Source of the DNA: Paenibacillus ihumii
Lineage (GTDB): Bacteria; Bacillota; Bacilli; Paenibacillales; Paenibacillaceae
Length of the DNA: 64,000 nt
Reading direction: 5' to 3'
NCBI RefSeq assembly: GCF_001403875.1
Contig: NZ_LN884299.1
Span: 3,561,674-3,625,673, forward strand
Shown: positions 53,656-63,122 of the stretch, piece after piece
Layout of the letters: every line of letters starts with the position of its first letter
Numbering within the stretch: the first letter of the stretch is position 1
The notes under the pieces: model-generated
Databases searched by the model: none
The model's input: only the letters and a program-made list of their open reading frames with translations
What the model was told of the DNA's origin: nothing
Made by a program: the position numbers and the translations under genes

Positions 53656-54395
53656 CGCTCAGTTTTACGATCATATTCATCATGGTCACGATGCTGGTCT
53701 CCGTATGGCAGAAGCTTGGACTGGAGAAGGATATCGCTATCGGAACGATCCGCGCGGCCATCCAGCTGCTGCTGGTCGGCTACGTCCTCCAGTTTGTATT
53801 TAACAGCAGCCATCCCTTATTTATTCTGGCTATCATCGCATTCATGATCATCGTCGCCTCCAGCAATGCTGCCAAGCGGGGCAAGGGCCTGAAGGGAATC
53901 TGGTGGAGAGTGGCCATCGCCATTTCGGCAACGGAATTGCTCATGATGGGCCTGCTGCTCGGGCTCAGGATCATTGAGCCCACCCCTCAATACATTATTC
54001 CGATCAGCGGCATGACGATCGGGAACGCGATGGTGGTGGCCGGCTTGTTCCTGAACCAGTTCAAGCGCGACATCCATGCCTCGCGCGGCGAAATCGAAAC
54101 GCTGCTGTCCCTCGGCGCGACCGCCCGAAGATCGGTTCAGGATGTGATGAAGCGTTCTGTGAAGTCCAGCATGATCCCGACGATCGATGGAATGAAAACC
54201 GTAGGGCTCGTCCAGCTGCCAGGGATGATGACCGGCATGATCATCGCTGGGGCCGATCCCGTTGAAGCGGTTCGATATCAAATCCTAATCGTATTTGCTT
54301 TTACCAGCTCCGCCGCCATCACTAGCATCCTGCTTAGCACGCTCAGCTACCGGCAGTGGTTTACGAAGGATTTGCGCCTGCGCCGTATCGCATAA
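53643..54395 (+). CDS. ABC transporter permease, FetB/YbbM type (UPF0014)
   Basis: 250 residues with about seven membrane helices (LLALSFTIIFIMVTMLVSVW first). UPF0014 hallmarks: RAAIQLLLVGYVL, ISGMTIGNAM, IDGMKTVGLVQLPGMMTGMI, kept here as TVGLVQLPGMMTGMI. GAGGTG precedes the ATG by six bases. Overlaps the ATPase gene by 13 bases, so translation is coupled. A bidirectional terminator follows. Confidence 0.9.
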   Translation: MSLLALSFTIIFIMVTMLVSVWQKLGLEKDIAIGTIRAAIQLLLVGYVLQFVFNSSHPLFILAIIAFMIIVASSNAAKRGKGLKGIWWRVAIAISATELLMMGLLLGLRIIEPTPQYIIPISGMTIGNAMVVAGLFLNQFKRDIHASRGEIETLLSLGATARRSVQDVMKRSVKSSMIPTIDGMKTVGLVQLPGMMTGMIIAGADPVEAVRYQILIVFAFTSSAAITSILLSTLSYRQWFTKDLRLRRIA

Positions 54396-54473
54396 AATGG
54401 CACGCTCGATGGAGCGGCGCTTAATGAAAGCTACGCTCAATAAGAGCTGTGCTCGATAGCAGCTCACAGCAAG

Positions 54474-54519
54474 AAAAATCCGGGGTTTCTCCTTTATGGA
54501 GAAGTCCCCGGATTTTTTA
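54474..54519. terminator. Bidirectional terminator between fetB-like and metQ genes
   Basis: AAAAATCCGGGG and CCCCGGATTTTTT arms form a strong stem with an inner GGTTTCTCC/GGAGAAGT hairpin and A/T runs on both sides, serving convergent genes. Confidence 0.93.
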
Positions 54520-54524
54520 CATCA

Positions 54525-55385
54525 TTACTCAAAGGCAGGTATGGCGATTTCATCGTAATTTTCTTGCAGGAACTGCTTAACCTCCGGCCCGGACATGGCT
54601 TTGGCCAGCTTCTGCACGGCTTCGGAATCCTTGTTGTCCTCGCGGGCTACCAGGGTAATTGCAAAATCGGACTCCGCCGTCTCGGTCAGCAGCGCATCCT
54701 TCTTCGGCGTCAAGCCGAGCGGACTCGCATATGCCGGCGTCATCAGCACCAGATCCGCATCGTCCAGCATCCGCGCCAGCATGAGCAGATCGACTTCCTC
54801 GAATTTGTATTTTTTCTCGTTCTCGATGATGTCCGCCTGCGTTGCATTAATGCCAACGCCTTCCTTCAGCTTGATTACCCCCGCCTTATCCAGCATATCC
54901 AGCGAACGTCCGATGTTCGACGGATCGTTGGCGATAGCGATTACCGCCCCCTCCGGCAGCTCCTCCATCGATTTGTAACGCTTCGAATAAGCACCATACA
55001 CAGCGTGATAGATCGGCTGAACGGCTACCAGGTTAGCGTTCTTGTTCTGATTGTACTGCTCCATATACGGAACGTGCTGAAAAAAGTTCACATCTACTTC
55101 CTTATTCGCGAGCGCATCATTCGGCTGAATGTTGTCCGACAATACGACCAGCTCCAGGTTGACGCCCTCCTCCTTCAGCAGCGGCTGAACGAGCTCTAGA
55201 ATTTCCGTCATTGGCGGAATTAACGTAGCTGCTTTTAACGTAACTGCCTCCTGCGGTGCCGCTTCCTGTGAAGAATCGGACTGATTCTGCGAAGCTGCGT
55301 TGTTCGCCGCGCCGCTATCTGCCTGTTTACCGCAGCCAGCCACAACAACCATAAGTAATGAGAGCATAAGCATCCATTTTTTCAT
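54525..55385 (-). CDS. metQ: Methionine ABC transporter substrate-binding lipoprotein
   Basis: 286 residues from ATG 55385 (GGAGGG nine bases upstream). Lipobox VVAGC (Cys about 19), Asn/Ser/Gln linker, then a NlpA/MetQ domain: VDVNFFQHVPYMEQYN, AVYGAYSKRYKSMEELP, IAIANDPSNIGRSL, VLMTPAYASPLG are the family's ligand-contact segments. Captures methionine for MetNI. Last gene of metN-metI-metQ on the minus strand. Confidence 0.94.
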   Translation of the reverse strand: MKKWMLMLSLLMVVVAGCGKQADSGAANNAASQNQSDSSQEAAPQEAVTLKAATLIPPMTEILELVQPLLKEEGVNLELVVLSDNIQPNDALANKEVDVNFFQHVPYMEQYNQNKNANLVAVQPIYHAVYGAYSKRYKSMEELPEGAVIAIANDPSNIGRSLDMLDKAGVIKLKEGVGINATQADIIENEKKYKFEEVDLLMLARMLDDADLVLMTPAYASPLGLTPKKDALLTETAESDFAITLVAREDNKDSEAVQKLAKAMSGPEVKQFLQENYDEIAIPAFE

Positions 55386-55444
55386 CGTATGTTTCCCTCC
55401 GGATTTTTTTCTAAGTATGGTGTAATTCATAATTCATCCATGTA

Positions 55445-56128
55445 CTATGACCGCTTATCCAGAAGTCTGGAAATGGTCGTGCCTGCATATTGAATGGCCT
55501 GCACCAGGACGATCATTAAAATAATAACCCCAGTCATCAGCTCTGTCTCAAACCGCTGATAGCCGTAACGAATGGCAAAGTCGCCAATCCCGCCGCCCCC
55601 CACGATTCCCATGACGGTCGAATAAGAGATGAAGCTGATCGTTGAGGTGGTTAACCCCAGCACCAAGCCTGAACGGGCCTCCACATATAAAAATTTGACG
55701 ATCATCTCCAGCTTGGACGCGCCCATCGCGCGCGCTGCCTCGATTACACCGCGCGGAACATCAAGCAGCGCCTGCTCTACCTGCCGGGCATAAAGCGCAA
55801 TCGCGACGACCGATAAAGGAATCGAGGCCGCCAGCGTGCCTATTGCTGTCCCGACGATCATGCGGGTGAGCGGTATCATGAAAACGACGAGCAGCAGGAA
55901 CGGGAAGGAGCGGATGATATTCACGAGGCTGTTAAGCACCCATGACCATGCGCGATTCTCATAAATTTGGCCTTTGCGGCACAGGAACAGCAATGTACCG
56001 GCGGGTAAGCCGAAGATAATCGCAGCAACCACCGACATTCCGACCATGAAGAACGTCTCGCCAATCGCCTTCCTGATCTCGGCCTCGTATTGTATCATGC
56101 CGTCCAGCATGACCGAAATATCAAACAT
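55445..56128 (-). CDS. metI: Methionine ABC transporter permease
   Basis: 227 residues from ATG 56128 (GGAGGG eight bases upstream), overlapping the metN stop by eight bases. About five helices; EAA motif PRGVIEAARAMGASKLEMIV, and GIVGGGGIGDFAIRYGYQRF, kept here as GIVGGGGIGDFAIR, is the MetI signature. A version starting 24 codons earlier runs inside metN and is not supported. Confidence 0.95.
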   Translation of the reverse strand: MFDISVMLDGMIQYEAEIRKAIGETFFMVGMSVVAAIIFGLPAGTLLFLCRKGQIYENRAWSWVLNSLVNIIRSFPFLLLVVFMIPLTRMIVGTAIGTLAASIPLSVVAIALYARQVEQALLDVPRGVIEAARAMGASKLEMIVKFLYVEARSGLVLGLTTSTISFISYSTVMGIVGGGGIGDFAIRYGYQRFETELMTGVIILMIVLVQAIQYAGTTISRLLDKRS

Positions 56129-56885
56129 CGCCGAGACCCTCCATGACCAGCAGTTGTTCCCTGTACGACTTCGGGGGCCCGATCGCACCTGCCTGTTCAC
56201 GAGGCTGCAATGCGAAGCTGTCCGTCAACCGGCCACCCTCCATCACCGAGACCCGCTGGCAGATTTGCGCTACCACATCCATTTCGTGCGTGACCATGAC
56301 AATGGTGACTCCCAGCGTCTCGTTCACATGCCGCAGAACGCTAAGGATATCATTCGTCGTCTTCGGGTCGAGGGAAGAGGTCGGCTCGTCGCAGAGCAGC
56401 ACCTGCGGATGATTCGCCAGGGCGCGGGCTATCGCCACCCGCTGCTTCTGCCCTCCGCTCAGCGACGCCGGGTATTCCTCCGCCTTATCCAATAATCCGA
56501 CGAACTGCAGACATTCGCGAACCCGCTCGGCCCGCTCCTTCTTCGGCAATCCGGCCAGCTCCAGAGGAACGGAGACATTGCCGCTGACCGTACGATTCTG
56601 AAGCAGATTGAATTGCTGAAAAATCATGCCGACCGATCTTCGCGCCTGGCGCAGCTCGGATTCGCTCATCGCCGTCCAATCCTTGCCTGCCACGACAACC
56701 CTTCCTTCATCCGGAATTTCCAGCATATTCATCAGCCGCAGCAGCGTGGACTTCCCCGCCCCGCTTGGCCCGATAATCCCATGAATGGTTCCTTCCTCAA
56801 TGGTGAGAGTGACCGCCTGAACCGCAGCCAGCCTGTCACTGCTCTGCCGGTCATAGCTCTTGCTAACCTCCTGCAGGGATAACAT
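56121..56885 (-). CDS. metN: Methionine ABC transporter ATP-binding protein
   Basis: 254 residues. Walker A GPSGAGKST, Q-loop MIFQQFNLL, signature LSGGQKQR, Walker B VLLCDEPTSSLD, H-loop VTHEMDV. It is shorter than MetN proteins that carry a ~90-residue C-terminal NIL regulatory domain, so feedback inhibition by methionine through that domain is probably absent. GGGGGAG precedes the ATG by five bases. First gene of metNIQ. Confidence 0.93.
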   Translation of the reverse strand: MLSLQEVSKSYDRQSSDRLAAVQAVTLTIEEGTIHGIIGPSGAGKSTLLRLMNMLEIPDEGRVVVAGKDWTAMSESELRQARRSVGMIFQQFNLLQNRTVSGNVSVPLELAGLPKKERAERVRECLQFVGLLDKAEEYPASLSGGQKQRVAIARALANHPQVLLCDEPTSSLDPKTTNDILSVLRHVNETLGVTIVMVTHEMDVVAQICQRVSVMEGGRLTDSFALQPREQAGAIGPPKSYREQLLVMEGLGDV

Positions 56886-56961
56886 CCGGCTCTCCCCCTT
56901 TACCCGCTCAAAAATTGTACTACTAATATTTCAAGACTGTTATACTCCTGATCTTCACATG

Positions 56962-56990
56962 ATTATACGTGATTAATCTCACTGTGTCAC
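56962..56990 (-). promoter_or_regulatory. Sigma-A-type promoter of metNIQ
   Basis: On the minus strand GTGACA and TATAAT are separated by 17 bases, about 75 bases before the metN start. The spacer holds GTGAGATTAATCAC, a small palindrome that could be an operator. No S-box riboswitch is present in the leader. Confidence 0.7.
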
Positions 56991-57035
56991 TAATTTTTAA
57001 TAATTATTTAAATCTATTGGAGATTAAATGCAGCG

Positions 57036-57084
57036 CAAAAAGCCGAAAGACGGCGCATACAGGCGGTCATCTTTCGGCTTTTTA
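57036..57084. terminator. Bidirectional terminator
   Basis: AAAAAGCCGAAAGA pairs with TCTTTCGGCTTTTT. It lies 28 bases beyond the stalk-domain gene stop on the minus strand. Confidence 0.93.
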
Positions 57085-57111
57085 TATCGATTATTTTTTA
57101 TAAAATGAAAA

Positions 57112-57861
57112 TTAATTCTCAAGCCAGCTCTCGTCCCAAATAACGAAGCCTGCGGAATCTTCTCCGGCCGGTCCGGTAAAGGAGACATACAGATCGGTCG
57201 TGTTGTCAGGCAGCACCAGAACGTTTTCAACTACTTTGCCGTTCTCGATTTTTCCAGTGGCAAAGGCCTGACCATCCTTATCAGCAATCGTGTATTTTGC
57301 GGAGTATTCCTTATCTGTTTTCGGCGTCTTGAAGCCGAGCAGCACTCCGACTTTTTTCGTACCTTCCTTCACTTTAAAGGCAACGCCCTGTCCCGCACTA
57401 TTCACTCCAGTTACCATGAACGCTGTCTCATATTGAGTTTCCCCAAACTGTAAATCCTCTTTATTTCGAGTGATGCCGCTTTTGTAGTAGCTCCATTTGA
57501 AGTGAGATACGTTATTTACGCTGAAAGGCGTGCGCTCTCCCTTGCTAGGAGTCTCGGCAACCGGTCCCGTCGAGATCACAATTTGCTGCTTGGCCGCATC
57601 GTAGCGAACGTCTGCACCAGTAGCTTCCGCCACAGCGCGCAGCGGCACATAAGTGGTTCCTTTATAGCTGATGGGAACAGCCTTTGCCCCGTTCGCATCT
57701 TTAGCCGTCCAAGCTTTTCCATTAAGCAAAAAAGAAATGCCGTGGTTCAGATTGGCCTGAATACGCTCCAATGTCGAAGCCGCGGAAGCCCCGGCAGAAA
57801 AAGTAAACAATAGAACAATTGCTGCACCGATCATTGCCGTCTTTTTGGATTTGATTCTCAA
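57112..57861 (-). CDS. Exported protein with copper-amine-oxidase-like stalk domain
   Basis: 249 residues. Signal peptide (MIGAAIVLLFTFSAGASAAS, cleavage near ASA), then a stalk domain (about 40-98: ISFLLNGKAWTAKDANGAKA, kept here as FLLNGKAW; ISYKGTTYVPLRAVAEATG; VRYDAAKQQIVIS), common in Paenibacillus secreted proteins. The C-terminal ~130 residues look like an NPCBM-type beta-sandwich (VGVLLGFK, ATGKIENGKVVENVLVLPDN), which suggests carbohydrate binding. Start TTG at 57861 with AAAGGAAG seven to eight bases upstream. Role unknown. Confidence 0.83.
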   Translation of the reverse strand: MRIKSKKTAMIGAAIVLLFTFSAGASAASTLERIQANLNHGISFLLNGKAWTAKDANGAKAVPISYKGTTYVPLRAVAEATGADVRYDAAKQQIVISTGPVAETPSKGERTPFSVNNVSHFKWSYYKSGITRNKEDLQFGETQYETAFMVTGVNSAGQGVAFKVKEGTKKVGVLLGFKTPKTDKEYSAKYTIADKDGQAFATGKIENGKVVENVLVLPDNTTDLYVSFTGPAGEDSAGFVIWDESWLEN

Positions 57862-58091
57862 GAGTCATCTTCCTTTCCATGTATTCTATGTATATAGTTC
57901 TACATAATGATACATTATTCTACATTCTTCTTAAACGTGTCGAAATCCTCAAATTTTAAACAATTTCGTTTGAAAATCAGGCGGAAATCCGCACAAACAC
58001 GACAAAAAGACCAATCCTTATCCAACGATTGACCTATAAACCCTATACACTCTTATTGCTTTCAACTATCACCCGAGTTCTCGGCAAATTC

Positions 58092-58418
58092 TCAGTCAAG
58101 AATTTGTTCTTCATATCTCGCCAGCACCTGCTCCAGCTCTTCAAAGCGAACAAAGCGGGATTCCCTATACACTTCCTTCCCTTGAAAAAAGAGCAGCAAT
58201 GTCGGAGCGGTCAGCACTAAATATTCCGCGGCCATGTCTGGAGCATCCTCCATGAACACATAAATTCCCTGAATTGCCTTATGGGATTGCAGCAGCACCG
58301 CCGCCTTCGCTTGAATCGATTCGCATACGCCGCATCCGCTTGTCTTTATGAGCAGCAGCACTAGATCATGATGCTGAATCTCCTGCCTGATCTCGTTTAA
58401 TCGATACAATCTCTTCAC
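58092..58418 (-). CDS. Thioredoxin-like protein
   Basis: 108 residues from GTG 58418 (GGAGG eight bases upstream; a GTG three codons earlier overlaps that site). Thioredoxin fold with active-site CGVC (29-32) in IKTSGCGVCESI and the cis-Pro loop LTAPTLLLFFQG. A small cytoplasmic thiol oxidoreductase or thiol-disulfide reductase like B. subtilis YtpP; substrate unknown. It follows the SDR gene by 19 bases on the same strand, so both may be co-transcribed. Confidence 0.85.
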   Translation of the reverse strand: MKRLYRLNEIRQEIQHHDLVLLLIKTSGCGVCESIQAKAAVLLQSHKAIQGIYVFMEDAPDMAAEYLVLTAPTLLLFFQGKEVYRESRFVRFEELEQVLARYEEQILD

Positions 58419-58437
58419 GCAGCCCACCTCCCAGCTG

Positions 58438-59199
58438 TTAAATGGATGGCATCACATTTCCCCCGCTGACCGGGATATATGCCCCCGTAATGAAGCCTGC
58501 CAAATCCGAGGCCAGAAAGGCAACCGCATTCGCAATATCCTGGTCCTCCCCCCGGCGTTTCAGAGGAACCTGCGCAACGTAAGCGGCGTCTTGCAAATCG
58601 TCTTCCCCGCGATCCTTCTCGCTGATCGTCCAGCCGGGAGCCACCTGATTGACGGTAATTTGGTGCTCTCCCACCTCTTTGGCCAGTACGCGGTATACCC
58701 CGTCCATGCCTCTTTTCCCCGCTGTGTAAGCGGACTGGCCGGGAAAATTCTGCATGACGCACTCCGTATTGATCCCGATGAAGCGTCCCCCGCGCTTGGC
58801 AATCATCTCAGGAATGAAGGCTTTTGCCAAAAATACGCTCTGCATAACGCAAGACTCGAACTGGCTGACGTAATCCTCCGGCGGCTGCTCCAGAACGGAG
58901 GTCCAGTTGTACTGAATAACCGCATTCGCAACTACGATGTCAGGGGCCCCCAGCTCCGCGGCGATCCGTTCCTTCATCTCCAGAATCGAGGCTTCCTTCG
59001 TAATATCCCCTTGCACGATAACAGCCGCGCCTCCTGCTGCAATAACTTCCTGCTGCAGCTCCCTAGCCTTGGCTGCATTATGGTTGTAATGAATCGCAAC
59101 CTTGGCCCCGCACTTGGCAAGCGTCCGCGTCATCACTCTCCCGAGCTGTCCCGTCGCTCCCGTAATCAACGCGATTTTCCCTGTCAGATCAATTAGCAT
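58438..59199 (-). CDS. Short-chain dehydrogenase/reductase (SDR)
   Basis: 253 residues. Classical SDR layout: NAD(P) site TGATGQLG (14-21), VVANAVIQ in place of NNAG, YTAGK with the catalytic Tyr and Lys, and a C-terminal VSGGNVMPSI. The usual catalytic Ser (NISS) is replaced: the segment reads GINTECVMQNFPGQSAY, placing Thr at the Ser position by spacing from the Tyr. It may still work, since Thr can substitute, but substrate and activity are unknown. GGAGA precedes the ATG by seven to eight bases. Co-directional with the thioredoxin-like gene. Confidence 0.88.
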   Translation of the reverse strand: MLIDLTGKIALITGATGQLGRVMTRTLAKCGAKVAIHYNHNAAKARELQQEVIAAGGAAVIVQGDITKEASILEMKERIAAELGAPDIVVANAVIQYNWTSVLEQPPEDYVSQFESCVMQSVFLAKAFIPEMIAKRGGRFIGINTECVMQNFPGQSAYTAGKRGMDGVYRVLAKEVGEHQITVNQVAPGWTISEKDRGEDDLQDAAYVAQVPLKRRGEDQDIANAVAFLASDLAGFITGAYIPVSGGNVMPSI

Positions 59200-59322
59200 C
59201 CCTGTCTCCGCCCTTCCATTCTTCTTAGTTTTTCGCCTTTATATTGAAAATTATAGATTATATAAGTTTTCAGCGGGGCTATTATTTCTGTGAATTGCAA
59301 AAAAATACCGCTAACTTCTCAC

Positions 59323-59379
59323 AAAAAACCGCCCGGAATTGAACTGCACCTTCGTGGAGCACTTCAATTCCCGAGCGGC
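59323..59379 (-). terminator. Terminator downstream of the beta-galactosidase gene
   Basis: On the minus strand GCCGCTCGGGAATTGAA pairs with TTCAATTCCGGGCGG, followed by T6. It lies ~190 bases beyond the lacZ-type gene stop. Confidence 0.85.
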
Positions 59380-59380
59380 T

Positions 59381-59571
59381 TCGACCGATTATATTTGCCT
59401 TGCCTGCTAATTGCCCATATTGCCTTGACGCCTACATAGCGGCTCTATAGCGCTTACGCCTTTATAGATCTCTACGGTGTCTCTACAGCGCACAATATGC
59501 CTTAGCATGCCTTAGTACGCCTCAACGGATCTCTTTGGCGTCTTTATGACCACTGCCTCTATTCTACTCTA
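59381..59571. repeat. Degenerate short repeats in the spacer
   Basis: Loose repeats of CGCCTTTATAG / GGTCTCTACAG / ATGCCTTAG type occur between the terminator and the beta-galactosidase stop. No gene is seen. Confidence 0.45.
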
Positions 59572-62500
59572 CTATTGCCTATATTCCGCTTCGGGCTTCG
59601 CTTCCCCCAAACCTATTCCGCTAATCCAGAATTCAAACTGCAAGCTCTGGTCTGCGGGAATCCGATACTCTTCATGCACCGGTGCGCCCCAGCTATCGTC
59701 GCCGCCGACGCCCATCTGCCTGCCGGCAACGGTGATCACCGTGTAATGTATTGGCGGCAGCTCCCAGTGGTGACGGGCATTCTCCAGCTCAAAGGCGGTA
59801 TACGGCGAAATGCCGCATTCTACTGGCCTCCCGGAGGCTGCCGAAATGGCTATCCCCACGCCTTGCTCATTGCGAATGCATACCCGGCGGACACCGGTCC
59901 GGTTCCCGGATTCCTGCGGAATCAGGTACGGGGAGACATTGCCTTCCGCCGTATTCTTAAAGACGCCGAGCCTAGCTCCATGACAACGATCTATATAGTT
60001 CTCTTCCGGACCCATAGCCAGCCATTCCAGCTTGCTGTACTCTGCAGGCACTTTGAAGCTCCATGCATAAATCGGCAGCTCAGGAAGACCCGCAGCCCCT
60101 TCATATAAGGAATTGACGCGGATTTTACCGTTCGGATAGACGGTATAGCGGACGGAGGCCTTGACCTCTTTGCTGATGCTCAGCTCATAAGTAAAAGTAA
60201 TGCTGACGGCCCCCGCCTCCTCCGGCCTCTCAGCCCGGTCAGCTTGCCTGTAATCCTCTACATCTACGGCAGTGCATTTAGGCGCAAGACTGGCGGCATA
60301 CCACCCTGCGGCATGAAAGCCCATATTCATTCCACGGTCATTATCCGTCAGGGCTCGCCAGAATAGAGGCTGCGGAGGGCGGGAAATCATCTCGCGCCCG
60401 GCATAATTCAAGGAGATGAGGCTGCCGTCCTGCTTCGAGAATAGAACGGAGAAGTCCTTGCCGTGAACGCCAATGTTGACGTCTCCGTAAGCCAGTTCAA
60501 GATTTTGCAGTCCAGATTCATTCGCAGCATTTGCACTCGCTGCATGCGAGCTACTTGCCGCAGCAGCGATTTTCGTGTTTGCCGTATCTGAGCCAGATCC
60601 CGCAGCAGCTTTTGCTCCGTTCTCCACCATAAATACATGCTGCCCAAATGCCACTTCATGACCTGCGTCAGCCCACAGCATCTTGTCCTTCAGCTTCAAA
60701 GAAGCGTTGATATAGTATTCGCCTGAAGGCAAGCCATCCAGCTCCAGCTCCAGTGGAATTGTCTTCTCGCTTAGCGGAGCGACATCGGCCTGCAAGAGCC
60801 GCCTGCTGATTTCATAGCCCTCCTGGTGCAGGCTAATCTCAAGATCATATACCGAAGTATTAGTGAATAGGTTGTCGTTGATCATCGTGAGCTCCTTCAG
60901 GCTCGGAATCAGCTTGACGTTCTGATACAGGAATTTGACCTCCTGCATTTTAGCGGACAGCTTCCGATCAGCAAAAACAATGCCGTTACAGCAGAAGTTG
61001 TAATCGGTCGGCCGGTCTCCGAAGTCGCCGCCATACGCAAGATATTCGCGGCCATAGCGATCCTTCACCATAAGGGCTTGATCGATGTAATCCCAAATGA
61101 AGCCGCCCTGATACATTGCATATCTTCGCTCCAGCTCGGTATATTTGTGCATGCCGCCGACCGAATTCCCCATGGCATGCATGTACTCGCAGGTGATATA
61201 AGGCTTCTGCGGATCATTCAGCAAATATTCCTCAACATCAGCCGCCTTCGCGTACATCCGGCTCTCCATATCACTCGTATCGTTAAAGCGGCGATCATGA
61301 AAAATCCCCTCATAATGCACAAGCCGCCCGGGATCGGAGCTCCTGAAATACTCCGACACCTCATAGATCACTTTGCCGCCGTACGCCTCATTTCCGCAGG
61401 ACCAGATCAAGATGGAAGGATGATTCTTGTCGCGCTCGAACATGGACACAGCCCGGTCCATCACGATATCCCTCCACTCCGGCCGATCGCCCGGCACGAC
61501 CCAGGACGGCTCGACGGCACCCATCTTCTGCCAAGAGCCATGGCTTTCCAGGTTCATTTCATCGATCACATATACCCCGTATTCATCACAGAGCTCATAC
61601 CAGAGCGTCTGATTCGGATAATGCGAGGTGCGTACCGCATTCATATTGTTCTGCTTGAGCGTCCGGATATCGAACAGCATATCCTCTTTGGTAATAGCGC
61701 GCCCTGAATAGCAATTGAATTCATGGCGGTTGACCCCTTTGAACACGATCCGCCTGCCGTTCAGGTGCATCACCTTGCCGATCATTTCAAACTTGCGGAA
61801 GCCGACCCTCTGCGGAACCACCTCCACGAGCTCGCCCCGAGAGTCGTATATGGAGAGGTAGAGTGTGTACAGCTGAGGATTCTCTGCGCTCCACAGCCGT
61901 GCCTGAGGCACTTCAAGCTGCAGAGAGAGCTTTAACTCATCGGCAGGATGGAGTGACACGCTGCTGACTCCAGCTTTTCCAGATGCCCTGCTTCCAGCCC
62001 CGCCCTGGAACTCGCCCAACTCCGCACATGTACGTCCTGCCAGCCCGCCGCTGGGATCGAACAATTCGGCCTCTACATAACCGCCCCCCGCATTGCCGGG
62101 CTGGGACTGTATCTGCAAATCCGCATGAAGCAGGCCATCGCGATAAGCCCCGTCCAGATCTGTGCGGACAAATAAATCCCGTACATGCAGCTTAGGCACG
62201 GTGTATAGATAGACATCCCTGAAAATCCCGGAGAAACGCCAGAAGTCCTGATCCTCCAGCCAGCTGCCCGTGCTGCGCTGATACACCTCAACCGCCAGCT
62301 TGTTTATGCCGTCCAGAACGTATGGCGTCAGATCAAACTCCGCCGGCGTAAAGCTATCCTCGCTATAGCCGACGAAGCTGCCGTTGAGCCAGACATAGAA
62401 GGCCGATTCTACGCCCTGAAAAGAAATGCCAACGGGCTGATCCCGAAACTTCGCAGGAAGCTCGAACTCCTTCACATAGCTGCCCACCGGGTTCCTCTTA

Positions 62501-62910
62501 CGGGGAACGGCCGGCGGCCTCAGCTCTTCATGCCCGTCCCATGGATACATCGTATTTACATAATGCGGCTGTCCGAAGCCCTGCAGCTGGATATGCCCCG
62601 GTACCTGAATGCTGTCCCACCCGCTGCAGTTGTGCTCCAGCTTGTAGAAATCCACTGGACGGCTATCCGGATGAGCCGAGTAAGCAAATTTCCAGCTCCC
62701 GTTGAGGGAATGCCTCATCTCCATGCTTACATCCATGCCAGTGCCCGTACCTAACTTGCTCATATCCCTGCCCATAACCCTGCTCATATCCTTCGCCGCA
62801 GCTTCCCTCGTCCTGTAGTACCTATGATCCGAATGGGCCGGCAGCCGATTTACTGCGAATACTTTTACATCACTCAGCCAATCCAAGCTTGGCGTCCTCG
62901 CTACTGTCAA
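59572..62910 (-). CDS. Beta-galactosidase, glycoside hydrolase family 2 (LacZ type)
   Basis: 1112 residues, somewhat longer than E. coli LacZ. Cleaves terminal beta-galactose. Sugar-binding domain (WDSIQVPGHIQLQGFG, YVNTMYPWDG), Ig-like domain, TIM barrel with acid/base Glu508 in WSCGNEAYGG and nucleophile Glu575 in ITCEYMHAMGN, NRHEFN and RTSHYPN segments, and a C-terminal beta-sandwich domain (SLNYAGREMISRPPQPLFWR, kept as PQPLFWRALTDND). Two oddities: a Met/Gly-rich stretch near residues 42-66 and an Ala/Ser-rich insertion at about 757-793. Start is TTG at 62910, with GGAG eight bases upstream. No signal peptide. Follows an ABC permease. Confidence 0.93.
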   Translation of the reverse strand: MTVARTPSLDWLSDVKVFAVNRLPAHSDHRYYRTREAAAKDMSRVMGRDMSKLGTGTGMDVSMEMRHSLNGSWKFAYSAHPDSRPVDFYKLEHNCSGWDSIQVPGHIQLQGFGQPHYVNTMYPWDGHEELRPPAVPRKRNPVGSYVKEFELPAKFRDQPVGISFQGVESAFYVWLNGSFVGYSEDSFTPAEFDLTPYVLDGINKLAVEVYQRSTGSWLEDQDFWRFSGIFRDVYLYTVPKLHVRDLFVRTDLDGAYRDGLLHADLQIQSQPGNAGGGYVEAELFDPSGGLAGRTCAELGEFQGGAGSRASGKAGVSSVSLHPADELKLSLQLEVPQARLWSAENPQLYTLYLSIYDSRGELVEVVPQRVGFRKFEMIGKVMHLNGRRIVFKGVNRHEFNCYSGRAITKEDMLFDIRTLKQNNMNAVRTSHYPNQTLWYELCDEYGVYVIDEMNLESHGSWQKMGAVEPSWVVPGDRPEWRDIVMDRAVSMFERDKNHPSILIWSCGNEAYGGKVIYEVSEYFRSSDPGRLVHYEGIFHDRRFNDTSDMESRMYAKAADVEEYLLNDPQKPYITCEYMHAMGNSVGGMHKYTELERRYAMYQGGFIWDYIDQALMVKDRYGREYLAYGGDFGDRPTDYNFCCNGIVFADRKLSAKMQEVKFLYQNVKLIPSLKELTMINDNLFTNTSVYDLEISLHQEGYEISRRLLQADVAPLSEKTIPLELELDGLPSGEYYINASLKLKDKMLWADAGHEVAFGQHVFMVENGAKAAAGSGSDTANTKIAAAASSSHAASANAANESGLQNLELAYGDVNIGVHGKDFSVLFSKQDGSLISLNYAGREMISRPPQPLFWRALTDNDRGMNMGFHAAGWYAASLAPKCTAVDVEDYRQADRAERPEEAGAVSITFTYELSISKEVKASVRYTVYPNGKIRVNSLYEGAAGLPELPIYAWSFKVPAEYSKLEWLAMGPEENYIDRCHGARLGVFKNTAEGNVSPYLIPQESGNRTGVRRVCIRNEQGVGIAISAASGRPVECGISPYTAFELENARHHWELPPIHYTVITVAGRQMGVGGDDSWGAPVHEEYRIPADQSLQFEFWISGIGLGEAKPEAEYRQ

Positions 62911-62934
62911 CTTTATCGCTCCTATCTCTTTATG

Positions 62935-63115
<181 letters not shown>

Positions 63116-63122
63116 CTAACTG

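Noticed and set aside
56886..57010. S-box (SAM) riboswitch before metNIQ
   Set aside because: The conserved AGAGGTGGAGGGACTGGCCC-like blocks are absent; only a promoter and small palindrome are seen.
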